This document shows, one piece after another, positions 36,072 through 44,490 of a DNA stretch of 64,000 nt (the stretch's first letter is position 1; each line of letters begins with the position of its first letter). The notes under the pieces were generated by a model. That model had not been told where the DNA came from. It was given only the letters and a program-made list of their open reading frames with translations, and made no database searches. The position numbers were made by a program, and so were the translations under genes. Source of the stretch: Bog-756 sp963778165 (GTDB taxonomy: Bacteria > Actinomycetota > Acidimicrobiia > Acidimicrobiales > RAAP-2); assembly GCA_963778165.1 (NCBI GenBank), contig CAVZTE010000001.1, forward strand, positions 248,001 to 312,000, given 5' to 3'.

Positions 36072-36157
36072 GGCAACGATTATTCCTGAGCAGGCGATTG
36101 GCTGCATCCTGGCCTCGGATCAGGGGCACCCTCTACAGGGTCGTACTTCTCCATGAC

Positions 36158-36391
36158 TCAATGGCGCTTGCGCCGGGCATTCCTCGATTGCACTCGCTTC
36201 GCTTTCCGGTTGCGACGGCTGGCATCACTGTGGGCCGTGTGCCCCACTTGACCATCGGTCGAGCGCCCCTCGTGGATGTGGTTGGATTCGCCCTCGTTCG
36301 CTGCCGGACTATGGCGGCGGCGATTCATTGTTGTTATGCCCCCGACGACAAGGACAACGGCGAGGAGACTGAAGATCAAGATGTAAAACAT
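36158..36391 (-). CDS. small single-helix membrane protein
   Basis: 77 residues: one N-terminal transmembrane helix (YILIFSLLAVVLVVGGITT) and a hydrophilic, strongly basic tail (SRRNRKAKRVQSRNARRKRH). No known family. May be membrane-anchored and bind nucleic acid, which is only a guess from charge. Confidence 0.5.
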   Translation of the reverse strand: MFYILIFSLLAVVLVVGGITTMNRRRHSPAANEGESNHIHEGRSTDGQVGHTAHSDASRRNRKAKRVQSRNARRKRH

Positions 36392-36496
36392 GGCCCATTA
36401 GACCATGGAAGCCTTGAGACGTCCTGCTCCGGTCGCTTGTAGCTGCCTCACCTGTCTGGTGGTCAGGGTCACTCAGGCCAATTTCGTCAGTCCCAT

Positions 36497-36527
36497 TTGA
36501 CTCTCACCATGGGGCAGGGTCCATGCT
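36497..36527 (+). promoter_or_regulatory. possible MerR-type promoter with 19-base spacer
   Basis: TTGACT (36497-36502) and a weak CATGCT (36522-36527) are separated by 19 bases, the long spacer typical of MerR-controlled promoters, with an imperfect dyad (GACTCT ... AGGGTC) between. The -10 match is poor. Confidence 0.3.
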
Positions 36528-37614
36528 TCATGTTGTGGACGATCTCATGCCCATCGGAGAGTTCTCAGACCGCTCTGGACTTTCAGCCAAAAGGCTTAGG
36601 ACCTATGCGGCCGAGGGACTGCTCGCACCAGCCGCGGTGGACCCGGGGTCGGGGTATCGCTATTACTCCCCTGGTCAGTTGCCAGATGCTCGGTTGATAG
36701 ATGCGCTTCGGCAGGCTGGCGTTCCTCTTGCCGAGATTCGGGCATTCAGGCGGCGGCCCTCCCGGAAGCGCCTCGATGCTTGGGCCAAACAGCTTGAAAC
36801 CGATACGAACAACCGCCAGGGAGCCCTCGCCCACGCCCAACGTCTTCTGATGGGGGACGACTACCCATTCTCACCCACTGACAACTCGGAACCTCTGGAG
36901 GGACTCATGACCACTTGGCGAACGGCGGGGCGAACTGACATCGGACTGGTTCGCGAGAACAACGAAGATGTCATCGTCGCCACCGACCGTCTTGCACTCG
37001 TCGCAGATGGGATGGGTGGGCACCCGAGCGGCGAGATAGCAGCAGAAATCGTGGCCGGGGTGGTTCCGGCAGTCTTTACGGGCCAGTCCGTTGACGAGCT
37101 GGAGGCAGCAGTGCGTGCCGCCAACTGGGCCGTCCGGGAGCGTGCGATTACTCAAGCTGACCTAGATGGGATGGGAACAACGGTGTGCGCAGCCGGACTG
37201 CTCTCGAACGGACATGTTGCGCTCGTCAATGTCGGAGACAGTCGGTGCTATCTGTTTCACGACGGCACATTGACCCGCCTTACTCAGGATCACAGCCTCA
37301 CGGCCGAACTAATCGAACGGGGGGAACTTCAGGAGGAGGACGCGACCAACCATCCCTACTACGGGATTCTGACCCGAGCAATTGGCGTCGGGTCCGAAGT
37401 CGAGATTGACCGGAGAACGGTCGCCGTGGAAATGGGAGATCGGATTGCACTCTGCAGTGACGGGTTGTTCACCGAACTTTCCGACGAAATGATAGGGAGC
37501 GCATTAGCGGGAGACGAAGACGTGGCAGCTATCGTCGATACGTTGATCGAAAGGGCCATTGCCGGTGGAGGCCGCGACAACGTGTCCGTTGTGGTAGGCG
37601 AAGTGGCTGCTTGA
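36523..37614 (+). CDS. MerR-type regulator fused to a PP2C protein phosphatase
   Basis: 363 residues. Residues about 9-75 are a MerR HTH with wing (IGEFSDRSGLSAKRLRTYAAEGLL, SGYRYYSPGQLPDARLIDALRQAG); residues 129-363 are a complete PP2C-type Ser/Thr phosphatase. Metal and phosphate motifs are all present: DIGLVRENNED, VADGMGGHPSGE, GTTVCAAGLL, NVGDSRCYLF, LCSDGLF and GGRDNVSV. No cysteine metal sensor exists in the MerR part. ATG 36547 is a likelier start if the 19-base-spacer promoter is real. A strong GGAGGG (36897-36902) precedes an in-frame ATG at 36907, which would give a free 235-residue phosphatase. No Ser/Thr kinase lies nearby. Confidence 0.88.
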   Translation: MLHVVDDLMPIGEFSDRSGLSAKRLRTYAAEGLLAPAAVDPGSGYRYYSPGQLPDARLIDALRQAGVPLAEIRAFRRRPSRKRLDAWAKQLETDTNNRQGALAHAQRLLMGDDYPFSPTDNSEPLEGLMTTWRTAGRTDIGLVRENNEDVIVATDRLALVADGMGGHPSGEIAAEIVAGVVPAVFTGQSVDELEAAVRAANWAVRERAITQADLDGMGTTVCAAGLLSNGHVALVNVGDSRCYLFHDGTLTRLTQDHSLTAELIERGELQEEDATNHPYYGILTRAIGVGSEVEIDRRTVAVEMGDRIALCSDGLFTELSDEMIGSALAGDEDVAAIVDTLIERAIAGGGRDNVSVVVGEVAA

Positions 37615-37789
37615 GGGATACGGACTCTAGGCCAAGTCGAATCAGCCCAGGCTCAGTAGCCATTCATGGGCATTTACCCGTAAGGCGAGTACTGCCGGAT
37701 AAGGCGCTTCGAGCCGGTATTCAGGTCGCCCCCGGGACAGACAACTATACGGACCCTGGCACGATGCCTTAGTTGGGTACGCTGCGTGT

Positions 37790-38164
37790 GTGCCGATTGC
37801 CAAACACGAAGCGATGGGGTGGCTTCGGGCCTTGGTCGGCGTAGTACTGGTCGTGGCTCCGGAAGCGCCGATGCGTTTATCGGGCAGCGAGGAGCCAACT
37901 GCCGCTTCTGTCTTGCTCATGAGAACAATCGGCATCAGAGACCTCGTCTTAGGGTTAGGCACCGTTGTCGCAGCAAGGTCCGCCGGGGCCGGTGATGTAG
38001 CTCGATGGAACTCCGCGGCACTAGCGAGCGATTCTCTTGACACTCTCGTCAGCCTTGCCAGCTTTCGGTCTATCGGGAAAAGGGATGCTTGGGCCGCTGG
38101 CGCGCTGGCGTTCGCCTTCGTCTGTGGAGACCTCGAGGCCCGACGGAACGCTCCGGCTGAGTAG
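37790..38164 (+). CDS. hypothetical membrane protein
   Basis: 124 residues with three weak hydrophobic segments (ALVGVVLVVAPEAP, ASVLLMRTIGIRDLVLGLGTVVA, AAGALAFAFVCG). GTG 37790 or ATG 37814 would start it. The pattern RTIGIRDLVLGLGTV recalls small DUF4267-type membrane proteins, unproven. Confidence 0.55.
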   Translation: MPIAKHEAMGWLRALVGVVLVVAPEAPMRLSGSEEPTAASVLLMRTIGIRDLVLGLGTVVAARSAGAGDVARWNSAALASDSLDTLVSLASFRSIGKRDAWAAGALAFAFVCGDLEARRNAPAE

Positions 38165-38449
38165 CGGCTCGGGACCTCCGACGGAGACGGTCTGGCTCCT
38201 GAGGAGATACGCCACTGCTTCATTGTGCTGCGGGATGCTTAGAACAGTCCCTACCTCACCGGGTCTGAGTTCGAAGCATGCTCTTCGGAGTGGATCTCGG
38301 TCGAGTATGTGGAGGCAGGATCCGCGCCTTCCGAGCAACCCTTCGATCGGGAAGGTCACACTTGGCGGGCGACGGTGAAGCCTGGTGCACCAGGGGCATA
38401 GCCGGCGATCTCGGGCACCCATCCGGGAACCAGTAGATATCGTTTCGGC

Positions 38450-39019
38450 ATGGATGACGGGATGATGCTGATCCTCACGGGGCCGCCCGGGGCCGGAAAG
38501 ACCACAGTGGGAGCGATCATCGCCTCTGAATCACCATTGTCCGCCTGCATCCAATCAGATTGGTTCTGGACCACCATCGTCAATGGCCACATCCCTCCCT
38601 GGGAGCGTGCAGCGGATACTCAGAATCGGGCCATGATCCGAGCGGCAGTAGCAACAGGGGTGCGGATGGCCAATGCAGGCTTTTCGGTCGTCCTGGAGGG
38701 CATCCTCGGCCCGTGGCACTTCAAGCCGTTGAGGGAGGAACTGGGGCAGTGTACGGCCTCCGTGAACTATGCCGTGCTCCGGCCCGATGATGTCACCTGC
38801 CTTGCCCGAGCGCAGGGACGAGTGCTGGAGTCGCCACAGCACCGAGACGCCTTGACCGATGAAGGTCCGATCCGGCAGATGTGGGAACAGTTCCGCCACC
38901 TCGGGATGGCCGAGCGCTTCGTGATTGACAACTCGGCCATCGACCCCAAAGCCACGGCGAGGCTGATTAAGAGCCTTGTCGCTGCCGGCGACCTGACCTT
39001 CCCTTACGCCGACTATTAG
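38450..39019 (+). CDS. P-loop kinase-like ATPase (AAA_33 type)
   Basis: 189 residues. The Walker A motif is GPPGAGKTTV at residues 11-20; SDWFW and GFSVVLEGILGPW follow as the substrate and Walker B-like regions; ARAQGR and a C-terminal D-rich lid complete the fold. Resembles shikimate/gluconate-kinase-like or toxin-resistance kinases, but the substrate is unknown. Isolated gene. Confidence 0.8.
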   Translation: MDDGMMLILTGPPGAGKTTVGAIIASESPLSACIQSDWFWTTIVNGHIPPWERAADTQNRAMIRAAVATGVRMANAGFSVVLEGILGPWHFKPLREELGQCTASVNYAVLRPDDVTCLARAQGRVLESPQHRDALTDEGPIRQMWEQFRHLGMAERFVIDNSAIDPKATARLIKSLVAAGDLTFPYADY

Positions 39020-39043
39020 TGCCACTCACTCCGGTGTTCTGGA

Positions 39044-39478
39044 CTACCCCTCGGATTGGCCAGGCGGATCTCCGTAGTAGCCGATCCCGGCATTTTGGAG
39101 CACCGGCGAGAGCCTCTCACGAACCCAGTTGGCCCCTTTGTTTTCCACTTCCCACAATGGTTCTTGGCCATCCTTCGTCCTGACTGTGATCAGAGTGACC
39201 TGCCTCGGTTCCGAATCAGGGGAACCTCGAGTGCCGCCGAGCTTCACCGTACCCACGCTGATCAGAGTACGCGCCTGTGACCCTCCGAACTCATGTTCCT
39301 CTACCTCGACGCTGGCAACACTCTCCAAAGGAATGCTGTGGGACAGCTTGAACTCGCCGTAGCCGATCTTGCCGTCCTCGATTCGAAAATGCTTTCCGTG
39401 CTTACCAAGTTCGGCGTGTCCACCACGGTAGACGCATTTGGTGGGAAACCCGATCGTGATTCTGTCTGCCGTGCTCAC
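39044..39478 (-). CDS. hypothetical protein with PH-like fold suspected
   Basis: 144 residues rich in beta strands (GHAELGKHGKHFRIEDGKIGYGEFKLSHSIPLESVASVEVEEHEF, VTLITVRTKDGQEPLWEVENK) and a C-terminal amphipathic helix (WVRERLSPVLQNAGI), the outline of a bacterial PH domain. Function unknown. Convergent with the P-loop kinase gene. Confidence 0.65.
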   Translation of the reverse strand: MSTADRITIGFPTKCVYRGGHAELGKHGKHFRIEDGKIGYGEFKLSHSIPLESVASVEVEEHEFGGSQARTLISVGTVKLGGTRGSPDSEPRQVTLITVRTKDGQEPLWEVENKGANWVRERLSPVLQNAGIGYYGDPPGQSEG

Positions 39479-39809
39479 GCTTAGGGTCTATCACCGCAGG
39501 TGACGTACGACCCTCCCCCCGGGGTCGGGAATACCATGTTGGGGCGAAACAGCTGAGCATTCTGGGACACCCGAGGCCGGCGGTGACCAGCATCCGAACC
39601 AGCCGTTAGACGACCCGTACGGCCCCAGCTAGCGGGCATCTTCTCCGGGCGGGTCTTACAGGTCGCCGACAAGCAGCGACCCTGGCAGGCATGGCCGGTA
39701 CCCATGCGGTTATCGATGCGATTCACCAACCTCTCGACGTCGAACGGTGGCCAGAAGAACCCTTCTGTATCCCGTGGCGACGCGGCGGGAGTCCCGTACC
39801 CGATAGCCG
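39479..39809. other. intergenic between a PH-like gene and glyA
   Basis: No gene supported. It ends with the glyA terminator hairpin. Confidence 0.45.
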
Positions 39810-39822
39810 TTACAGGGCTATC
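39802..39822 (-). terminator. hairpin at the glyA stop codon
   Basis: GATAGCC (39802-39808) and GGCTATC (39816-39822) form a 7-base stem; the TAA stop of glyA lies in the loop. No T-tract, so termination is likely but weakly supported. Confidence 0.4.
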
Positions 39823-41237
39823 TCCGGATAGAGGAGGTGGTGGGCGAGCAGATCCTCGCAGCGGTCACGGCAGGTCTGAGCAATCCCAGGATCGATCCGG
39901 TACTTCGCCTTGGCCGTGGAGGCGGCGGGCGTGGTCGCGCCCAGCGCAGCGACTATCACGTCGGCGACCTGGTCGAGCTCGTCCGGCCCGAATCCGAGGG
40001 TGGTAAGTGCAGGGGTGCCAAGCCGGATACCCGAGGTGTACCAGGCACCGTGGACGTCGTCCGGGATCGAGTTGCGGTTGGTCACCACGCCGGCGTCGAG
40101 CAGAGCGGCTTCGGCTTGGCGGCCGGTGAGTCCGAAACTGGTGGCGACGTCCATGAGGACGAGGTGGTTGTCCGTCCCCCCGGTGACGAGCCGGACCGCT
40201 CTGCGCAGCAGCCCGTCAGCGAGCGCTCGGGCGTTGTCCACGATCCGGGCCGCATAACCGGCGAAGGTGGGTCGGCGGGCTTCGGACAGGGCGACGGCCT
40301 TGGCCGCCATCACATTGGGTAGCGGGCCCCCGAGGACCATCGGACACCCCTTGTCCACGTAGGGGGCGTACGCCTCCTTGCAGAGCACCAGCCCACCACG
40401 AGGACCTCGCAGTGACTTATGAGTCGTGGAGGTCACGACATCGGCCCAGGGGACCGGATCAAAGTCGCCGGTGAGCGCATGTCCGGCCACCAGCCCGGCG
40501 AAATGGGCCATGTCGACCATGAACGTGGCTCCGACCTCGTGAGCGATCTCGGCCAGGTTGGCGAAGTTGGGGTTCCGTGGATATGCCGAGTATCCAGCCA
40601 CGATGACAAGCGGACGAAACTCCCTGGCCTGGGCCGCGATGGCGCCGTAGTCGAGGAGCCCGGTGGTGGGATCGACCCCGTAGCTGGCCTGGTCGAAGAG
40701 CTTCCCCGAGATGTTGGGCCGGAACCCGTGGGTGAGATGCCCGCCGGCGTCTAGCGCCATCCCCATCATGCGCTGGGAATGAAGATCATTGCGCAGCCGG
40801 TCCCAGCTTGCGGAGTCAAGATCGTTCACGTGGCGCACACTGGCCCGGTCCAAGGCGGGTTGTTCGACCCGATGCGCCAGGATCGCCCAGTAGGCGACAA
40901 GGTTGGCGTCGATCCCGGAGTGTGGCTGGACGTAGGCATGATCGGCACCAAAGAGTGCCTTGGCGTGGTCGGCAGCCAGGGTCTCGATCCGGTCGACCGT
41001 CTCGCACCCGGCATAGAGGCGATGGCCCGGGGTGCCCTCGGCATACTTGTCCGAAAGCCAGTTGCCCATGGCGAGCAGCACCGCCGGCGAGGCGTAATTC
41101 TCCGAAGCGACGAGTTTCAGTTGGCGTCGTTGTGACTCCAGCTCACTGACGATTGCGCCGGCCACGTCTGGTGCGGCGGCGCCGATGACCTCCAAAGCCG
41201 ATCGATAGGCGGTTGTTTCAGCCGATTCGGGCATCAT
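39810..41237 (-). CDS. glyA: serine hydroxymethyltransferase
   Basis: PLP enzyme that interconverts serine and glycine while loading tetrahydrofolate with one carbon; cytoplasmic. About 475 residues, the long actinobacterial form (others about 420). The PLP lysine is in VVTSTTHKSLRGPRGGL; LVASENYASPAVLLAMG and SDKYAEGTPGHRLYAG are the folate/substrate regions. ATG 41237 or 41234 starts it, behind AAGGAG (41239-41244); the frame open to 41363 lies over the ZTP riboswitch and is not translated. Regulated by that riboswitch. Confidence 0.95.
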   Translation of the reverse strand: MMPESAETTAYRSALEVIGAAAPDVAGAIVSELESQRRQLKLVASENYASPAVLLAMGNWLSDKYAEGTPGHRLYAGCETVDRIETLAADHAKALFGADHAYVQPHSGIDANLVAYWAILAHRVEQPALDRASVRHVNDLDSASWDRLRNDLHSQRMMGMALDAGGHLTHGFRPNISGKLFDQASYGVDPTTGLLDYGAIAAQAREFRPLVIVAGYSAYPRNPNFANLAEIAHEVGATFMVDMAHFAGLVAGHALTGDFDPVPWADVVTSTTHKSLRGPRGGLVLCKEAYAPYVDKGCPMVLGGPLPNVMAAKAVALSEARRPTFAGYAARIVDNARALADGLLRRAVRLVTGGTDNHLVLMDVATSFGLTGRQAEAALLDAGVVTNRNSIPDDVHGAWYTSGIRLGTPALTTLGFGPDELDQVADVIVAALGATTPAASTAKAKYRIDPGIAQTCRDRCEDLLAHHLLYPEIAL

Positions 41238-41259
41238 GCTCCTTGGGACGACATCGAGA

Positions 41260-41349
41260 GTTCGCCCAGGCGCACGGCTCTGTCCGACACGTTGCCGGAG
41301 GGCCGGTCCCCGGTGGTGCTCCACCCTGACGCCAGTAACGACCCGCTCC
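41260..41349 (-). ncRNA. ZTP (pfl) riboswitch
   Basis: In the glyA leader, on the minus strand: P1 GGGTCG (complement of 41339-41344) with CGGCCC (complement of 41300-41305); CTGGCG (41330-41335); a GGTGG/CCACC hairpin (41312-41316, 41321-41325); GGGGA (41307-41311); and the conserved 3' GCGCCTGGGC (41264-41273). GGCG and CGCC form the expected pseudoknot. ZTP riboswitches are known in front of glyA and purine/folate genes and switch on when 10-formyl-THF is low. Confidence 0.92.
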
Positions 41350-41453
41350 AACGATAGCCTCATCAGGTTGCTGAGCCACCCGTGACCCAGCCAAAGGACT
41401 TTCGGGCGCTTGCCGGAGGTTGGCAGAGGCCGTCGAATAGGGGGCAGTGCGAT

Positions 41454-42212
41454 TCAGATTCGATGGGCTGAACCGAAGATGAACCACCGCGTTGATTCGA
41501 TCTCTGCATCCCAGCCCTCTGCTTCGACGAGCGTCTGCAACTCACCTGGCTCGTACATCACACTTACGACCCGGTGCTCGGATCCGTCCCTCAGGCGCCG
41601 CAAGAGCAGGTCAGTTTCATACCTTATGACGAATGGGTCCTTCACAGATGTCCCTGGTTGCGGATCGTTTCGATTGTCGATGAGGAAGGCACGTCCGGAT
41701 GGAGTGAGGCAGGAGCCAAGGAGCGACCAGAACTCGCTGAATCGGGACCTTGGCACGTGCGAGAGCCAGAAGGAGAAGAACGCCACGTCGTAGTGGGAGT
41801 CCGGTTTCCAGTCAAAGAGATCTGCCTCGACATAGTTCACGTCGGAGCGTCCCACCCGTGTCTGGTTGAGTGCGAGCACCTCCGGTGAACTGTCCACCAC
41901 GGTCAGACTGTCGGCTGTTCGAGCAAGACGCTCGGTCCACCACCCAGTACCTCCGGCCAGTTCCAAGACGGAGCCCATGGCGCCGAAACATGTCAGGGCA
42001 TCATCCACGACCGCTACTTGGCGCTGCCATTCGAACAGCTCTTGGTCGCCCCGATCGAACCGGCCCCGTCGCTGCCACCACTCGTCGTACTCAGGGGCAC
42101 GGGCCCGATAGTACGAACGCTGCTCCGTTAGCAGATCCTCGTCGTCCACGTCGATACTTTCGCGCTCCACGGTGCGTTCCACAAAAGGCTGACCACCATG
42201 ACTCGCTTCCAT
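41454..42212 (-). CDS. class I SAM-dependent methyltransferase
   Basis: 252 residues from ATG 42212 (MEASHGGQPFVERT). SAM-binding motif I is VLELAGGTGWWTERLA, followed by VVDSSPEVLALNQ (motif II) and VEADLFDWKPDSHYDVAFFSFWLSHV (motif III). The Rossmann core is complete; the acceptor is unknown. The N-terminal frame upstream of 42212 is unconserved. Confidence 0.87.
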   Translation of the reverse strand: MEASHGGQPFVERTVERESIDVDDEDLLTEQRSYYRARAPEYDEWWQRRGRFDRGDQELFEWQRQVAVVDDALTCFGAMGSVLELAGGTGWWTERLARTADSLTVVDSSPEVLALNQTRVGRSDVNYVEADLFDWKPDSHYDVAFFSFWLSHVPRSRFSEFWSLLGSCLTPSGRAFLIDNRNDPQPGTSVKDPFVIRYETDLLLRRLRDGSEHRVVSVMYEPGELQTLVEAEGWDAEIESTRWFIFGSAHRI

Positions 42213-42274
42213 TTTTCGGGGGCACACATCGAATTGTGCTCTCGGAGAAGGCGGAATGGATCGACAAACGATCC

Positions 42275-42832
42275 TCAATAGTTGAATCGATAGTGGAGGT
42301 GGGCGACTCCGCTGCGAAAGGGCCTCGCGCTCAGGAGTTCGAGGTCCACGCCGGTCCGAAGTGGTAAAGCGCGCTTGCCGCCTCCCAGCACGACAGGCCA
42401 GAAGAACAGGTGGCACTCGTCTACTACCCCGGCCTCTATCGCTTGAGCGGCAAGATCTGCTCCACCCACTGTCATGTCGCGGTCCGCACGGGCCTTCAGG
42501 CGCCGAATCGTCTCCGCCTCGAACTCCTGCTCGAGAGTGGTCTTACCGCTGGACACCGATGTCAGGGTCTTAGAAAACACAACCTTGTCAGCCGCCTGCC
42601 AAAGGTTGGCGAAATCCACGATCCAGTGCTGTTGGTCAGCGACCGGTGAGGTCTCCCAGTAGACCATCGTTTGATACATCCGGCGGCCGTACAGATAGGT
42701 ACCTATCGGGCGCTCCAGCTCGTTGATAGAGCTGAAATACTCCTCATCAGGGTTGCCGAAGTCAAAGCCCCCGTCGCGGTCCTCGGTGAAACCGTCGAGT
42801 GACGTGTTGGCAATGTAGATGAGCTTGGCCAA
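42275..42832 (-). CDS. dihydrofolate-reductase-family/RibD C-terminal domain protein
   Basis: 185 residues from TTG 42832, chosen because GGAGGA precedes it (MAKLIYIANTSLDGF). The fold is shown by KLIYIANTSLDGFTEDRDGGF, YLYGRRMYQTMVYWE, MTVGGADLAAQAIEAGVVDECHLFFWPVVLGGGKR. Likely an NADPH-dependent reductase of pteridine or other substrates. A four-copy ACCTGGG tandem repeat lies just upstream. Confidence 0.85.
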   Translation of the reverse strand: MAKLIYIANTSLDGFTEDRDGGFDFGNPDEEYFSSINELERPIGTYLYGRRMYQTMVYWETSPVADQQHWIVDFANLWQAADKVVFSKTLTSVSSGKTTLEQEFEAETIRRLKARADRDMTVGGADLAAQAIEAGVVDECHLFFWPVVLGGGKRALPLRTGVDLELLSARPFRSGVAHLHYRFNY

Positions 42833-42845
42833 AACCACTCCTCCA

Positions 42846-42876
42846 ACCTGGGACCTGGGGACCTGGGACCTGGGCC
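42846..42876. repeat. tandem ACCTGGG repeat
   Basis: Four adjacent copies of ACCTGGG with one inserted G, upstream of the reductase gene. Short enough to be slippage-prone; could affect expression. Confidence 0.6.
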
Positions 42877-43136
42877 ACGATAGCGGGCGCGGCCACAGCC
42901 AGAGCTTCCCCTTCCGGTCCGGTGTTCGGGACTCGGACATGCCACACGTAGGTCATGCATTGAGTGTGGAGTACGACGCCCCGGCGACGAGCAGTATCTG
43001 CCGTCGGCCCATAAGTACTTCGATGTCCTGTATCGGCTACAAGCGGAGCGGGCACCGTTCTGGGAGTTGTCTGACCTCAATGGGAGTCGATCTACGAGGT
43101 TCGCACAGCCGGGCAGTAGTTCCTACATCTCGACCT

Positions 43137-43904
43137 TCAGTCCGCAGTCGATTTCAAAGATTTGCTTTCCCGCCCAATCACGCTGCCATCGGGTTGCGCC
43201 GGTCTCAGGCGCAGGTGCAAGAAGAATGGTCCAGTGGTCAGTTCCTCGAAGGCGCTCGGGTCTCGCTTCTCCAGTTCCGGACTCGGCCTGGCTTCGACCA
43301 GGCGATCGATGAGGAATCCCGCATCGCTGATGGCTTCTGTGATGGCGGTAAGTGGGCGGCGCCAGAAGGTGACCTCGTGTGGCTCTACCCACACCTCCGA
43401 AACTTGAAGGAAGGCGAAGTAGTCCTCGGGGCAATGGTTCCTCCAGTCCCACGCTGGGTGATGTACCGACATCACCACCGAGCCTGTGGGTCGGAGAACC
43501 CTGTGGAGGTCGCGGAGAGGCGCGACCCAGTCGCGCAGGTAGTGGAACACCAGCGACGCCACCACCAGGTCCACGCTCGAATTCTCCAGGAACGTGAGTG
43601 GCTCGGCCAGATCGTGGCGACGCAGTTCCGCCCGATCACCGATTCGTGAACGGGCGATATCAAGCATGGCCGCGCTCACGTCGCATGCCACCACCTCAGC
43701 TCCGCCGTCAACGAGCCATTCAGTTACGGGACCTGAGCCGCAGCCGACCTCCAGAACCCGCTTACCGTGAACATCGCCGATCAACTCGATCGTTGCAGGG
43801 CGTTCGTAGTAGCTGTTGGCGGCACCACTGGCATTGTGAAGGTCGTACTCGACCGCCATAGCGTCATATTCCGACGCTGTACGAGCTGAGTCCCCGTTGT
43901 TCAC
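43137..43904 (-). CDS. class I SAM-dependent methyltransferase
   Basis: 255 residues. VLEVGCGSGPVTEWLVDGGAEV (motif I), CDVSAAMLDIARSRI (motif II), VDLVVASLVFHYLRDW (motif III) and a UbiE/methyltransferase_11 pattern. The acceptor is unknown. Starts with ATG at 43904. The next plus-strand gene (YCII) diverges from it. Confidence 0.88.
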   Translation of the reverse strand: MNNGDSARTASEYDAMAVEYDLHNASGAANSYYERPATIELIGDVHGKRVLEVGCGSGPVTEWLVDGGAEVVACDVSAAMLDIARSRIGDRAELRRHDLAEPLTFLENSSVDLVVASLVFHYLRDWVAPLRDLHRVLRPTGSVVMSVHHPAWDWRNHCPEDYFAFLQVSEVWVEPHEVTFWRRPLTAITEAISDAGFLIDRLVEARPSPELEKRDPSAFEELTTGPFFLHLRLRPAQPDGSVIGRESKSLKSTAD

Positions 43905-43972
43905 CGCCGAGAGGGTACCAAGCGGTGCCTAGTCGGTCGATAACGCCTTCCACCCGACGATCGGGACACCCC

Positions 43973-44012
43973 AGGTTGGATCTCCCTTGAGCAGGTTGAA
44001 TCTCTCTTGAGG
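43973..44012. repeat. 20-base imperfect tandem direct repeat
   Basis: Units at 43973-43992 and 43993-44012 (AGGTTGGATCTCCCTTGAGC versus AGGTTGAATCTCTCTTGAGG), just before the YCII gene. Confidence 0.6.
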
Positions 44013-44030
44013 GTGAGCAAATGTATCCGT

Positions 44031-44336
44031 GTGTCCGAATGGATCTATTTCCTGCATCCACCCCGCGACGACTTCGCCGCAACGATCACCGACGAGGAGG
44101 AGGAGATCTGGCGCCGCCACTTTTTGCGACTTCAGCAACTCCTCAGCGATGGCGTCTTAGTCGTTGCCGGTCCTACCCTCGGACGGGTCAATACCGGGAT
44201 TGCAATTTTCGAAGCGCCTGATGAAGAGTCGGCTCGAGCCATCATGAACGACGACCCGGCTGTCGCCGGAGGATACGCCAAAGGAGAGCTCCGTCCGTTT
44301 CGAATATCCCTTCTTCGGGGCAGGGGCCGAGAGTAG
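44031..44336 (+). CDS. YCII-related domain protein
   Basis: 101 residues from GTG 44031 (VSEWIYFLHPPRDDFAAT); the frame is open to 44007. Ferredoxin-like YCII fold: LHPPRDDF, HFLRLQQLLSDGVLVVAGPTLG, IAIFEAPDEESARAIMNDDPAV, FRISLL. Conserved His and Asp suggest a catalytic site; the reaction is unknown. Confidence 0.82.
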   Translation: MSEWIYFLHPPRDDFAATITDEEEEIWRRHFLRLQQLLSDGVLVVAGPTLGRVNTGIAIFEAPDEESARAIMNDDPAVAGGYAKGELRPFRISLLRGRGRE

Positions 44337-44490
44337 CAATCGAACTCCATGTTGACGGAGAGCGAAGCTCTCACATCCGAGCCGCGGTACGTCGACCGGA
44401 TGAGTGGCACGCTTAACGGCCCCACCGGGACGCCCGACGCTTCGAGCAGGCGTGGTGGCCATGGACCCACCCCGCTTGATGGCATCTCCG

